A DNA stretch of 64,000 nucleotides, taken from contig CADCXD010000009.1 in the NCBI GenBank assembly GCA_902806575.1, positions 2,294,001 to 2,358,000 on the forward strand. Reading direction: 5' to 3'. A program made the translations under genes and the position numbers. A model generated the notes under the pieces. That model searched no databases. It saw only the letters and a program-made list of their open reading frames with translations, and was not told the DNA's origin. Shown piece by piece: positions 1-11,824 of this stretch. Source of the stretch: Jackrogersella multiformis. Its lineage: Eukaryota; Ascomycota; Sordariomycetes; Xylariales; Hypoxylaceae. Positions within the stretch are counted from its first letter, which is position 1, and each line of letters opens with the position of its first letter.

Positions 1-2856
1 CCCCCTCCCATCAGTAATGGAATGTCGAAGCTTCCGAGAGCTGCGGGAACTTCTACTCCTTCAGGGCCTCCACCGCAGGGTCAACCTCCCAAGCCAACTA
101 TCGACACAAATGCGACTGGTCGACGCGCTAGAAACATATCCGTCGAACGGGTAGAGAGGGAAATTGTGGGCGCTGGCTCGTCTGGCATTAGCAGTCGAAA
201 CCAATCCCCTATATCGCGAGAAGTACTTAGAGAAGAATCTCCGATTACTAATGGAAGGCGAACACCGAATCAACAACCCTCTCGAGGCGGTTCACGATCG
301 GAGAACCTCATCGGAGATGTGCCTAAACCCAAGCAGACGCGCCAGGTTCGTGGCCAGGCCTCCGTCGACAGCAATGCAGAGTCGGCTCTCAAAAGCGCAA
401 TAAGCCGCCCGTCTTCCCCACCTCCACCAAGTCGGCAAACAAGCAACCCCATATCGAGGAAAAGCTCAAATAGAAATTCCCAGACCGTTACCCTGTTAAA
501 GGAACTCGATGCTGCCCGGAATCGCAATGCCTGGTATGCGTCCGAGTTGGAGCTGGCTCGCAAAGCCGGATACATGTCGAGTGCAATTCTTAGTCCCACC
601 CTGGAGTCCCGAGCTGCAGAGACATTCGATGACGATGACAAGAGGCTCATTGAGTCGCTCCTTGCTATGAAGCAGGAGTTGGCTAATGTGCAAACCTCCA
701 TCGATAAGCAAGCGATCCTTGCAGCAAAACAAATTGCCGAAGTAGAACGACAACGTGACGCTGCGGTTCGCGAAGCGGTATACGCTAAGGCGAAGATGGC
801 GGCACAGACCGGAAGCGCAGCTAGCACACCAAACCTTGATAGTGAGAGAGATGTGGACAGTAGTGATCGCTCTGTCGACCTGAACAGAAAGTTGGCTTCG
901 GCGCTGAACGTCCAAAGAGACTTGCAGAATAGTCTTAGTCGAGCAGCATCGGAACTTGAAGCCGAGAAACGAGCCCGACAACTTGCGGACGAGACCCTAG
1001 GTGCCACCCAAAAGCGTATAGCCGATCTAGAGACATATAAGCAACGAACATCTTCGGAACTTGAACAACTAAGAGCTGAGTTGCACATGGTTCAGCGCGA
1101 AGCGCGAGAACAATCAGTCGCTGGCGCAGAAGCCATTGCCTCTCTACAACTTCTGCGCGTCGAGAAGGATGAGTTTGAGAACAAGTACAACGAGACCATT
1201 GGTAACTCTAAAGAGCATAATGACTCTTTAGGGTCTCTTCGAGAGGCCGTGGTAGCATCAGCAGATATGCGTGCTCACCTTGAGCGCAAACTTGATGAGG
1301 AACGCTCGCAGCGAGAGACGATTGAATCGAAGTTCACTAAGCTTAAGGCAGAATACGAGGCTCATGCTGCGCAACTCGAGACTGTCACCCAACGACTACG
1401 AGATACCGAGGAAATCGCTGAGCGCCATGCAGCAGAAGCGAACACCCACCGGCAAGCATTGATTTCTGGACTAGAAAAGATGACCAGTGAACCAAACAAG
1501 TCCAACCGGGCTGATGCAGATCGCATTGTCGTCCTCCAAGGTCAAGTCGAGGCAGCCAATAACCTCGTTAAGAAGTACCGGCAGGAGGCTGATGTTGCTT
1601 CGGATAAACTCCGAAGTGCAGAAGAACGGATTGCTGGACTTGAAGCATACCAGGAACAATCGAGCAGGGAAGGTGTGTCGATCCGTCGCCAACTGCAATC
1701 TGCTTTGAGGGAGACCCAGTCGCTGCAGGCTCTGAACACGGATCTCAAGAATCAGTTTGCAAACCAGCAACTCGAGACCAACGCTATATCGGTTCAGCAC
1801 AACACTCTAAAGGACATTCTAGCCGAAAGAGGCATCAGCCCGACGAACCTCGCCCGGGTTCGAGGCATGGGCTCTAGGACTAACTCCCCCGATCCCTCTA
1901 GAGCCGGCGATCTTGAACGACAGCTTGCGCAGGCAGTCGCTGCTCATGACGAGACGAAACAAAGCTTTGCTGCGCAGATTCAGGAATCCGAGGCTGCCTA
2001 TCGTAACAGGATAGTCCAGTTGGAGAACGACTATCAATCAGCTGTTCACTATGTTAAGGGCACAGAGAAGATGCTGAAGAAGATGAAGCAGGAACTTGCG
2101 CAAGCTCAGTCCGAGAACGGCCGCTTAAAGAATGAAAATCTCGAGCTAGAAGAACGTTCCATCTCTCGTGAAAATACCGCGCCCGCGGATTGGGATGCCG
2201 AACGCTCATCGCTAGAGACGAAGATTGAGAGCCTCCAGGAACAGGTGAAAGCGACATCTGCGCAACTCGAGCGAGAACTTTCAGACTTGCGATCCAGGCT
2301 AGATGCTACCAAGCAAGAGCGTGATAGCACAGCGAGATCCCGCGACGATGCTGCAGAGCGACTATACACTCGAGAGAAGGAACTCGAACAGATACGGCAA
2401 GAAAACGCTCTCCTCGAAAAGCGCGTACAGGAGGCAGAACAGAAAGTTAGCCTGTTACTCGACCAAGTGGAGAGCTCTGTCGATAACTATCGGAGACGCA
2501 GTCGCATAAGCACAGACCAAACACCTGCCAGTACGAATGGTATGGGTATAGGACATGCCCGGCAGGAGAGCTCGGAAGCCGGAAGCATGTATGGCGGTTT
2601 CAACAATGCTAGAAATAGCACGGCTCTAGACGGCTTGGCCGATGAGCTCGAACTGCTACGGACGCACTGGGAAGTCACAAACAAGAACTATAGACTCTCG
2701 AACACCTTCGACTTTGAAGGAGTAGGCCTTAAGAAGGAAGACGACGGCGTCGGTCTTGGTCTTAGTGAGAGCTTAGTTGATTGGAGGAAGCGGCTCGACA
2801 CAGAAGATAACGGGGACGATAACATAGGCACCGCCAAGGGTAACCATGCCTCATGA
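1..2856 (+). CDS. Tea1/Kel1-like cell-end marker (kelch protein), C-terminal part; 5' end outside window
   Basis: The reading frame is open from base 1 and its first ATG is at base 22, so the true start probably lies upstream of the window. The visible part, about 950 residues, has a Ser/Pro-rich N-terminal stretch (about residues 1-150 from the first Met) and then a very long, nearly continuous coiled coil (about 155-850) rich in Glu, Gln, Lys and Arg. Two signatures recall the C-terminal half of fungal Tea1/TeaA/Kel1 proteins: NAWYASELELARKAGY at the start of the coil, and a terminal block with LRTHWEVTNKNYRLS followed by SLVDWRKRL. In that family N-terminal kelch repeats precede the coil, and the protein marks cell ends, linking microtubule plus ends to polarity and mitotic exit. 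No kelch repeats are visible, so the assignment rests on the coil and tail from memory. No intron is needed in this part. Other long coiled-coil proteins remain possible. Confidence 0.66.
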   Translation, partial: PPPISNGMSKLPRAAGTSTPSGPPPQGQPPKPTIDTNATGRRARNISVERVEREIVGAGSSGISSRNQSPISREVLREESPITNGRRTPNQQPSRGGSRSENLIGDVPKPKQTRQVRGQASVDSNAESALKSAISRPSSPPPPSRQTSNPISRKSSNRNSQTVTLLKELDAARNRNAWYASELELARKAGYMSSAILSPTLESRAAETFDDDDKRLIESLLAMKQELANVQTSIDKQAILAAKQIAEVERQRDAAVREAVYAKAKMAAQTGSAASTPNLDSERDVDSSDRSVDLNRKLASALNVQRDLQNSLSRAASELEAEKRARQLADETLGATQKRIADLETYKQRTSSELEQLRAELHMVQREAREQSVAGAEAIASLQLLRVEKDEFENKYNETIGNSKEHNDSLGSLREAVVASADMRAHLERKLDEERSQRETIESKFTKLKAEYEAHAAQLETVTQRLRDTEEIAERHAAEANTHRQALISGLEKMTSEPNKSNRADADRIVVLQGQVEAANNLVKKYRQEADVASDKLRSAEERIAGLEAYQEQSSREGVSIRRQLQSALRETQSLQALNTDLKNQFANQQLETNAISVQHNTLKDILAERGISPTNLARVRGMGSRTNSPDPSRAGDLERQLAQAVAAHDETKQSFAAQIQESEAAYRNRIVQLENDYQSAVHYVKGTEKMLKKMKQELAQAQSENGRLKNENLELEERSISRENTAPADWDAERSSLETKIESLQEQVKATSAQLERELSDLRSRLDATKQERDSTARSRDDAAERLYTREKELEQIRQENALLEKRVQEAEQKVSLLLDQVESSVDNYRRRSRISTDQTPASTNGMGIGHARQESSEAGSMYGGFNNARNSTALDGLADELELLRTHWEVTNKNYRLSNTFDFEGVGLKKEDDGVGLGLSESLVDWRKRLDTEDNGDDNIGTAKGNHAS

Positions 2857-5800
2857 GCACTGGGAATCCGAAAGTAAAGCTCCCTGGGATGGTAGCGTCC
2901 CTACCTAGATCATCTTCCTCGAACGGAACATTTGTACATTCCGCATGTAATCCGACAGCGGCAGTGGCATGTAACAACGCACACCCTATTGTTAGTGATC
3001 TGTCACTTTTTGATTCGGTTCGGTTCGATTCTGTCCTTATACACAAATTTGGGACCATCTGCTCTTTTGCCTTTTATTCGCATGCCGAGTCGTAGACTCA
3101 CTTACTAGCATTCATTTTTAGTCCACGGCGACGACCTTGTTTTTTTTATTTTCCTTATCTCTGCATCGAAGACGGAATGAACAGTATCCCTCACGCACCC
3201 CCCACCCCCCAAATTCATTGCCATTTGGAAACTTGTTCCGAAGATATGACCGAATGCGATGCGTTCTATGGAGTTGGTTGGCTTGGTTCAGGAAATATCA
3301 TCGTTTATTTCGAGAAACGGAGAAGTTTTCCACCAGACGTACCGGTGGACTGCGCAGAATGATCAGGAGTAACTTCTCCTAAAGTTAATGTACAATACTG
3401 CTACCACTGCTAAACAGTGTCGAGTCGGCGACGGATCAGGGGGACTAAAAATGATACCTAGGAGAGGAACCGCTGCATCCCGAGGGGTGAGCACATCCTC
3501 TCCTGTGTTGGAGCATAACGATCTTGCGATAGTTTTGGGAATAGTTCAATCTCGATGAGGCATTCGACTTGTTTTACCTACTAGAATTTTGATCGTTGCT
3601 GTGACTTGAAGACTGTATTCGATTGCGAAGTATGAGATACGAAGACTAGACTGCATGAATATAGGACGACGTGAAAGTTTCGATGACCTCTGGAGCAAGC
3701 AAAGAAAGGGGAAGAAGCTGTTACAGTTTCTAAGTAGTGTTGTCTTATATTGCCCCTTTTTAATCGACCATGGCAAATACCATACTAAGTTTATCCTCTC
3801 CATCGTATCCTCTAATGTCTAATGTTCCCCCTTGACCTGCCATCTACATCTCTACTATGACCATATACCTCACAGGTAGTCACTCCTAATGTATTGGAGT
3901 CAAGTTGGCTTGTTGATATACATGTCTGTCCTCTTCATCCTCTTCATAACTAAAGAGGCCTTCGAGTCTCAGCTTGTAAAATGTCATATAGACTCATAGT
4001 TACCTAAATATACCTGATAGTTTAAGTATTTCTTCTCGTATCGCTATCATCTCGCCGAGTATGTTTCCCCACCGAGGAGCTGTCTCTGTTGCCGTTCCGT
4101 GCGAGCATGGCCCTTGGGAGGCATTGCTTTGAGGAGAAGCTTAGTTTAGCTTAGCTACCTGCCTACCTACCTAGGTAGGTACTTATCATGGGCCTGTCTA
4201 CTCCCTTCAATGTCAGCTCATAAGGTGACTCGTGATAGCCTCCTCAGCTGCCATGGTGTCTTGTCGTATAGTTAAATATTCCTTAGGAGCAACCCTTTTA
4301 TATAGTTAGGTAGGTCTTTCTGATAATTTGAACGCTATTTCGCATCGAGGCCTAGTCGCGTATCGTGAAATCGCGTTGGGAGTTGTTGGCTTCGATTATA
4401 TAAATATATGGTATGGGCTAGCTGGTTGCTTTGTAAGGGAACCAGGTTACCTAATCTTAAAACCCAACTCATGTAGCCGTAAAGGCTGTCGTGGTTTAAG
4501 GCGCAGCGAGGACTTCATGCAGGCAGATAGTTGTGTTTGCGTACAGGTATTCTTCGCATACCGAGTTATTATCCTATCTAACCCAGGTGCTACCCTCAGT
4601 GGGAGTCCAAGAGCCCCGTGTAGTTTGTTTGCTGTGGTCAGGGGGTGACTCTGGACGGTATGGTACATAGTATGGATTTCATGTTGTTGTCTGCGCCTGT
4701 TGCGTGTTTCTGTGTGGTTTTTAGACAGTGCAATCTATGATAGTTGAAGACTGGAGTCGCCGTCGCCGTCAAGCGTATTGCTACTTTACCCCCTTCAGAC
4801 TTACGGGGTTCTAATAAATGTACGTGGCATGCTTTATGAAAATCTAGCTTCCCACGAGAAAATTATCGTGTCAAGAAATATGAAGGGGCTGATATCATTT
4901 AACATGACAAGCACGTAGATCTTCGTAGATATATATGTATCTTGCAAAATAAAGGTGTCTAAAGGTGACTATTATACTTGAATAGGTACCTGTATCTCTA
5001 CTTACCCATATGCCCGCATTAGAGTGATTCAAACAGGCGGAGTGCAAGCAGAAAGCAGTTGAGATTGGCCACCCATCCCTCAAATCCCTTGCAAAGCCGT
5101 AAGGGGCTTCGTGGCACTTAGCTAGATGAACTTGAGAAACCTATCTATGATAGGTACTGCGAGTTATTCCGCTTGTTGTGTATGAGTTGTACAGAACATG
5201 GCCCAGTACCGAGAGGGAGTTGCTAGATAGAGGGCGAGGACGACAGTTAGAGTCACTGCCTGACTATGCAAGTCGATTTACTCGCCGGCCCATTTTCTCA
5301 TCCTATTACTCCTTGCCGAGTATTCGTTCTTCTAGTAGCAAAACTCACCTTTCGACCTTATCTTTAGGCGAGCCGCGGACCTGCTGCTATGTTGTCGGTC
5401 GGTTATCGTAAGTACAACGCCAGGGAAACACGGAATGCGGCATTGCGGCGACGATGACTACCACTACCCCCTTTCATAGTTCCTATCGTGGTATAGGGCG
5501 TTTGTTAATCAGTGAAATAGATGGATCCGGAGCCAGAGTATCGCATCTCGTTAAATCGAGGTTGGTATAGTCATGGTTATATTCGATGCTTCGGCGGCCG
5601 TGATCCCAAAATAACTCAGCGTACTAGACGTCTTTCACTCCAAGTTTCTTTCTCACGATAACACACGTTGGCACATCGTCGATACTAGCGGCATCCTCTG
5701 TTCTGATCTGCGAGTCCCGTGCTGGAAAAGGGACGAACATTGGATTGTTGATCAGGTTTGGCAATGCGGTCTTATAAACTCCATTCGTGAAGACGTGTAT

Positions 5801-7286
5801 CATCATTCATCATCCCCATTCCAACCTCAAATTCGATCAATAACGTGTACTCGCGCTTGAAGGCATCACTCGGCCTGGATCCTGGCATCCGTAAGAGAAG
5901 TCGTATGGTGAGTCGAAGTTGAATATTTCCGTGCAGTCTACTTTATCACCAAGAATATATCTTTAAATGAATTCACACATTCAGTTCTTTATATACGTAT
6001 TATATATTGTATCATATTATATCATATCATATCTAAATAAATTCCAATCCGTACCTAACATGCTGATTAAAATGAGCAGTCGTAAGCCTCATATTCGCAT
6101 ACACGTTGTCTGGGGATGATGTAGTTCCACCTCGTACCATTGGGGGCTTTCGCTGTCTTACGACGCGCTCCCCCTTTCTACACTACGCCAGCGGCATCCC
6201 TGGTTTCAAGCATACCTACCTAGGTACCTGGCACACGAGTATCTAACACCATAGAGTCGGTCTGAAGTAGGAATACTTTAGTAGACAACTACAAATGGAA
6301 CAGTATAAATCTATAATCATGTTGCTTGCAAAGCTATTGCTTAGACCGTATAATGATCGCATCCTCCCTCGATAACAAATCAATTCTCTTTTCACTCACC
6401 TACACTAGACAGAAGAAATAATAACAAGAGATAAAATAAAATGAAATCGAAGTTATCATCAACTGCAACTCCCCTTAAGCCAGCACCACTCCTAGGTGAC
6501 ATTTCGTAGCACCGCAGGGTTTCGTCCAGACCCTGATGAAACTGGTTCATCTCCGACGTCAGACAGGGCCCGTCGCATCGCTGTCTGCGAAGCCGGGGTC
6601 GGGGGGTGGGAGAAGGCATCAGCGTCCAGGCGTACAGTGCCGCTCTCGACCAATGCGGACGAATAAACTGTGCCATACTACGTACAGTACAGGGGCCACA
6701 CCGCCAACCCCCTTGATTAGCCTGTTCTGGGCGCAGTGCGTGCGGTAGGATACACAGTAGCGACGGCACTGTACCATAGTAATACCTAGGTAGTATCTGC
6801 AACGGCTGGGTCTGTCTCTTGGGTCTCTGGGTCTTTGGTCTCTGGCCAGGGTTTTTGTGGCTTGAGTCCGAAAGAGGAATCTCCATCATATGACGGATCT
6901 ATTCCTCTTCCTGATCCTGCTCCTCCTCCCCTCGTATCGTCGTTGAAGTTTCGCCTAGTTCGTTTCGCTTCCGCCCTTCATTCTGTTTCTCGATTGCTTG
7001 CTATTGTTTTGATAGTGATTCCGATTTTTACTTTTTTTCGATAATCCGTTTGCTGCTACGATCTGGTCATCGTATATCCTGTCTTTCCCCTCGAGCAATT
7101 ACATACGCTGCGCTGCGCACAGAGCCATCACGAGTAATACATTCATTCGAACGAGCACGCGAAAACGAAGAGAACACCTACACTAGCTAGCTGGTCTGGT
7201 TGACAAACGCGCACAACGTACGGCCGTCGATTTGTTACGAGAACACACACATAGACGTATCAATCATTTTTATATACATAATAAAA
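2857..7286. other. Intergenic, no gene seen
   Basis: About 4.4 kb between the Tea1-like gene and the small secreted peptide. It holds pyrimidine-rich tracts (for example near 3137-3170 and 6905-6935), AT-rich stretches (5990-6040) and copies of the TACCTAGGTA motif (18-bp palindrome at 4164-4181; 10-bp copy at 6217-6226). All open frames are short and show no recognisable domain. The last few hundred bases should contain the promoter of the secreted-peptide gene. Confidence 0.6.
4164..4181. repeat. 18-bp perfect palindrome of the TACCTAGGTA family
   Basis: The 18 bases read TACCTACCTAGGTAGGTA and equal their own reverse complement. It is one of the longest copies of the dispersed intergenic motif in this window, and the identical 18-mer occurs again at 62894-62911. 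Confidence 0.9.
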
Positions 7287-7637
7287 ATGAAGACCGCACT
7301 CGCGACGACGCTCCTGGTCGCCCTGTGCGCCACCCTAGCCAGCGCCGGCGTGGTCATCACGCCCATCCGCCAGAACCAGGTCGTGGACAACCTGGCCGGG
7401 GACTGCTTCTTCGGAAAGTCGACGCCGTTCGGATGCGGGTGAGTTCTGGTTCCTGTTATATTCTGTCCCGTTATATTATATCTGCCATGCCCTGTCCTGT
7501 TCTATCCCGCTCTACCAGACCAGCGGGAATGGGAACGACGCAGACAGATAGGCAGGCAGGCAGAAAAGCGAAGAGTGAACGGCTAAGTCTATTTTACTAA
7601 CTAACATAACCTGCGCCGCAGTCCTCTCCGCTCATGA
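7287..7637 (+). CDS. Small secreted peptide precursor, 55 aa, two exons
   Basis: Exons 7287-7438 and 7622-7637, joined over a 183-nt intron with a GTGAGT donor, CTAAC-like branch sequences and a GCAG acceptor. The junction codon is GGT, and the second exon encodes only five residues after it (GPLRS includes the split Gly) before TGA. The start is placed at 7287 because a clear signal peptide begins there (MKTALATTLLVALCATLASA); an in-frame ATG at 7200 would prepend a non-signal sequence. The predicted mature part, about 35 residues, ends with the motif DCFFGKSTPFGCGPLRS and has two cysteines that could form one disulfide. I recall similar CFFG..TP.GC endings in short hypothetical secreted proteins of other ascomycetes, but know no function. 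It could be a surface peptide, effector-like peptide or secreted signal. The gene stands alone and converges with the GH17 gene. Confidence 0.68.
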
Positions 7638-8587
7638 CGAACCATCCTCGCAAACGACCGTCGTCAAAGTCCCAGGTGGATGTTGGAGTAGAGGGAAACG
7701 AACCACGAACTTGCTGCCGATGTATCAATCACGCTTGCCTGCTTCATGTCACCATCCGATACGATGTTAATTCCGGCAAACGAAGGGAAGAAAAGAGAAG
7801 AGTAGCCATAGTGTTAAGAGTGCAATCAAGGAACATGCTGTCAAAAAACAAGACGAGAGAAAGAACCGTAGCCTGTGTCCATCAACCGGCTCTCCGCCCG
7901 CCCTTCTGTCAAATGGAGCTAATAATATACCCGCGGATGCGGTTGATGGGATAGAAGATTGGCCGGTAGGAAATGCGTTGATCGTTTGGGTTTTGCCGTG
8001 GTGGTTGGGTTACTGTTTCGTCGTCGTCGTCGTCGTTAGCACCGGAGAGGAGAAATTTCAGCCTTCGTTTCTTGTTGTAAATGGTTATATCTAGCACCCT
8101 ACCTAAACTACCTGCCTCCACTGCATTATACTATATATACAATATAAATATACACACCTCATAAATCTAACCAGTACACTCACATGGGGGTTATTAGATC
8201 ACAGTACCATTTTAAGGAATCATGTTTTCATACGAAATTACATACCTTACCACGAGCTACACATTCACAAGACATAATTCGGACATCCCAACTTAAAGCT
8301 AGCTCGCCACATCCACTCATAAATAAAACACGGAAACTCATGAGAGCAAATTTGTATATGGTATCACGTCTTCCATCCCCTCTATTTACGACTACCGTCA
8401 ACACGTGCGTACTCGGGTAGTAAGTGGTAAATGTATATGACAGGATATAATTAAACCTCCGGGAAACTCGGCGCCTCTCTCTCCTTCCTCCTACCTCTAC
8501 TCAGCCCTCCCAACACGGTCTACACCCTTAACACCCAGGCCGAAAAACAATATCTGACTAGGTATCTAGGCAGGTGAATCAACGAGC
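7638..8587. other. Intergenic between convergent genes
   Basis: This stretch of about 950 bases joins the 3' ends of the secreted-peptide gene and the GH17 gene. It contains a short GTC/TCG trinucleotide run at about 8017-8036 and AT-rich sequence from about 8120 to 8170. No coding frame with a recognisable product was seen. Confidence 0.6.
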
Positions 8588-9682
8588 CTAGCACTTGAGG
8601 CTGTACTTGGCCTTGCGGTCGGAGGTCATGGCGCCCCAGGAGGTCTCGTCGGCGATGGAGCCGTCCTCGCCGACGGCGTGGGGCTTCCACTCCTCGTCGA
8701 AGGCCTCGAAGAAGAAGACGTTGAAGCCCCAGTCGACCATGCCGCAGACAGCCTGGCTGTAGAAGGTCGAGGCCTCCTTGACGCCGGGCTGCGCGTTCTG
8801 GTACATGTCGCCGTCGGTGGGCCAGCCCGTCTCGCCGACCCAGAGCTCGACCTTGTCGGTGCCCCCCGCCTTCTCCTGGATGTGGCCGAAGGCCTGGAAG
8901 ATGTCGTCGTAGAACGACCCCGTCGCGTTCGACAGCACCTGCCCTTGCCAGTACGAGAACGCGTTGGTCAGCAGGATGTCGACGCTGCCCGACTGGATGA
9001 CGGCGTCGGCCGTGCCGTCCGCGTACTTGTTCCACGAGTCCGCCGTGCCCATCTTGAAGCTGCCGCCCACGGCCGACTTGACGTCCTGGATCTTCGCGAG
9101 CAGCTCCGGCCCCGTGAAGTTGCCGCGGTACATCGACTCCGAGCCCACGGTGATGGCGTACACCTGGTCCTTGTACTGGGGCGCGTAGGTCACGACGGCG
9201 GCCTTGTCGGCCTTGAAGGATTCGTCCGTGTCGGGCCTGTTTTGCTCCTGTGTTAGCCACCATCCTCACGTTTACAATTGGTCCATCTCCCGGCTTTTCG
9301 AAGCTTGTCGTAGATCCGCACACGGCACAGCATGTAATAAACAGTAGAGGAGTAAAAGACAAAATGAAAGAAATATAAATATAAATATAAATATAGATAT
9401 AAAATCTATCACATACCAGATACCCAGGATGACCTTAAAGCCGGCGCTCTTAGCGGCAGGCAGGATCAGCTTGGCGACGTCGCAGTCGGAGGCGGCGTAG
9501 ATGCGGACGATCTTGGTGCCGGTCTCCTTGGTCAGGGCGGCGAAGTCGGCGGTGTAGTCGCTCGCCACCTTGCACGACCCGTCCGACTTCTTGTTGCCGA
9601 GCGCGAAGCCCATCTGCCCGGCGGCCGAGGCCACGATCGGGCCGGCGGCCACGGCGGTCGAAAGGATTGTCGAGAAGCGCAT
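8588..9682 (-). CDS. GH17 beta-1,3-glucan hydrolase/glucanosyltransferase (Bgl2/Bgt1 type), secreted
   Basis: Exons 9682-9417 and 9236-8588; the 180-nt intron has a GTATGT donor and ACAG acceptor and splits the Trp codon that begins WPDTDESF. The product is 304 aa, typical for fungal Bgl2/Bgt1-type GH17 enzymes. Residues 1-20 form a signal peptide (MRFSTILSTAVAAGPIVASA). Both catalytic glutamates are visible: the acid/base Glu122 in VGSES and the nucleophile Glu224 in WVGETGWP. There is no C-terminal hydrophobic GPI signal; the protein ends in KAKYSLKC. The family cleaves or rearranges beta-1,3-glucan in the cell wall, so it likely acts in the wall or outside the cell. Transferase versus hydrolase activity cannot be decided from sequence alone. 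Third codon positions are strongly G/C, more than in several neighbours, which suggests high expression. The intron contains a degenerate ATAAAT-type tandem repeat near 9372-9402. Confidence 0.93.
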
Positions 9683-10637
9683 TTTTATGTCGTGTATCTG
9701 GCTTTATTTATTTCCTTCTAAAGTGGTCTTCTAGGTAATCTATATTCCTCTCTTCGGGGTATCTCCTCTTATTCTCTCGCGTATAGCAGGCGTAAATATG
9801 AAGGTATCTAAAGCAATAAATAGACAGGTAAATACCAAAAAATGAACGAAAATGCTGAAGCCGGAACGCGAAAAGAGTGAGAGCTCGGCTAAACCAACGA
9901 CTAAAAAGAATGACGAGTTGGTTGTTCGGTGATGGTGTTGGTGTTGACGATGGTAACAATAATTAATAAGGAAACAGGAGAAAGTTGAAGTCGGTCGCTC
10001 TCAATGAAATTGCATGTTTCGAGCAGGGGGCAGGAGGCAGCGCGGACAGGGGGTAGGTGCAATCAAAAGGGGGACAGGCAGGTCACGCAGGTCAGGATAC
10101 ACTAGTGTAGGTACAGGGGTTTATAGGGAGTAAAGTACTTTTGTACCTATCCCTCCACCCATCCTATCAAGTCCTTTAAGGTGGTACCATTCCCATATGA
10201 AAGAACTTACATAATAATAAGAGAGAATGATTGAGTCAATGAAGACTCCATCAATATTTATTTATTAGAGCTATCTCGTCTTGTCAAGTTTATAATTGAG
10301 GAGGTATCCATTCAAGATGATAGTCGAGACCCCTAATCCTTCGAATAGACTTTCAAGGTGAGTGACAAACAGCCCGGCATATACCACCAACACACAAGCA
10401 CCTAATAAAACAGAGACGAAAAGCATGGCCAAGCTATTCACCTTTTCAATGCAACGAGTATCCAGTCCAATGTGATAAAAAAAAATCCAAGGATGCCTAC
10501 CCCTCTTCGAATATGCCTACCAGGAAGTACCGTAAAACACAATGCAAGAACGCCCTAGATGCAGCCGCCATGATGGCCTTCGATATTATCCCCTATAAAA
10601 ATGACCAGGTATTAGACTGCTTGCCGAACCGCCGCTC
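9683..10637. other. Intergenic: GH17 promoter and 3' flank of PQ-loop gene
   Basis: Both flanking genes are on the minus strand, so this holds the 5' region of the GH17 gene and the 3' region of the PQ-loop transporter. The sequence is AT-rich and has a CTAG-centred palindrome (ACACTAGTGT) near 10098-10108. No supported coding region was seen. Confidence 0.6.
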
Positions 10638-11824
10638 CTACGCGGCTTCCTCGGTAGCGTTGCGCTTGGCCGTCCTGTTGCCAGAGTAGATTCTAAACTG
10701 GTAGAATATGATGCAGTCTTCGACGATGGTGCCCAAGGAACCGAGAAGCCAGGGGAGGGCTTTCAGGATGTACTCCGGCTCCGGTGAGTATGTGAAGACG
10801 CTTAGGCCGTAAGTCAGGTTGCCGGTCAGAGACAGCAGGAAGAAGAGGAGAGCAAGGCCTTCGCAGGACTTCTCTCGGTAGTTCTTGATTATCTGCGGAA
10901 CTCGGGCGCTTTACTTAGGTTAGCACGCGTTCTCGTTCTGCAGCACACGATTATTTGACTAGATATTCATACCATAGATAGCAGATCGCACTCGCGTATC
11001 CCAGAACCAGTCCCAATACAGCGACTGGCGTGTCGGCGGTCGGTTCTTGCGGAACATCAGGCTTATCCCAAGCCCCAGCCTTGTACGAGACGAACCATCC
11101 AGCGGCGCCGACGATCCAAATAGAAATGACGCTCAGGGTGTTGTGCAACCAGGGGTTGCTGTCGGGCGTGTCATCCTCGCCCGTGACAACCCGCTTGATG
11201 GGAGCGAAGCCGGACTCGGAGTGGTGGATCGAGTGACGGCGGTGCGAGCCCGGAAGTCCGCTGGATGACCTCCTGCGCGGTTGCAGCAGGGGCTCGTCCT
11301 CCGAGGCCTCGGATCGGGTCGACCGGGTGCGCTGGCGAGCCTTTCGGGACTTTCGGGCGCTGAGGATGTTGTAATAGAGGGATTGCGTGATGAGGATGAC
11401 GTCGGAGAAGCAGAAGTAGCCCGCGAGTGCGGTGGCAGTGGGTGCGAGTCCGGTCACGAGGGCACCTGGAAGTCAGAGATAAGAGTCAGATCTGGCGCAT
11501 ATTTATATATGTATTAAATTGAAAACTAAAATGGAAAACTATTATAGACATATAACTTACCCGACAAGTTCGAGATGTCACCGAAGAGCCAGACAGCTAG
11601 AAATAGCATAGAGAGGCCCTCGGCGCTCTGGGCCCTGTAGTTGGTGATAAGCTGTGGAAGCTATCGCGGAGTCAGTACCTCACGAAGAGTCTCAATTCAG
11701 CCGAGACAACACGCACGAGTAAGCAGATCCATGCCGCCAAACTGATGCTACCAAAGATGCCCGATAACATTTCATTTACAGACAGGCCATGGGTTAACGT
11801 CATATCGACAACGTTCGCCTCCAT
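10638..11824 (-). CDS. PQ-loop vacuolar (cationic) amino-acid transporter, Ypq/PQLC2 family
   Basis: Four exons: 11824-11717, 11660-11561, 11465-10973 and 10908-10638, giving 323 aa. All introns are 55-95 nt with GT..AG ends; phases are 0, 1 and 2, and frame continuity supports each join. Two PQ-loop motifs are visible: LPQLITNYRAQSAEGLS at about residues 37-53 and VPQIIKNYREKSCEGLA at about 237-253. They lie in hydrophobic segments consistent with a seven-helix protein. The central part (about 105-190) is an Arg/Ser-rich, probably cytosolic loop. Family members export lysine, arginine or related amino acids from vacuole or lysosome. It shares a 1.16-kb upstream region with the divergent S1/P1 nuclease gene. 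The acceptor of exon 4 (AAAG before CGCCCG) lacks a pyrimidine just before AG, but it restores the family sequence exactly. Confidence 0.9.

Noticed and set aside
270..1088. 272-aa frame opposite the Tea1-like gene
   Set aside because: Shadow of the coiled-coil coding sequence; Ser/Arg-rich composition arises from the reverse complement of Glu/Leu/Ala codons.
8520..9362. 280-aa frame overlapping the GH17 gene in another phase
   Set aside because: Arg/Gly/His-rich out-of-frame translation of a high-GC3 gene; the GH17 frame carries the catalytic motifs.
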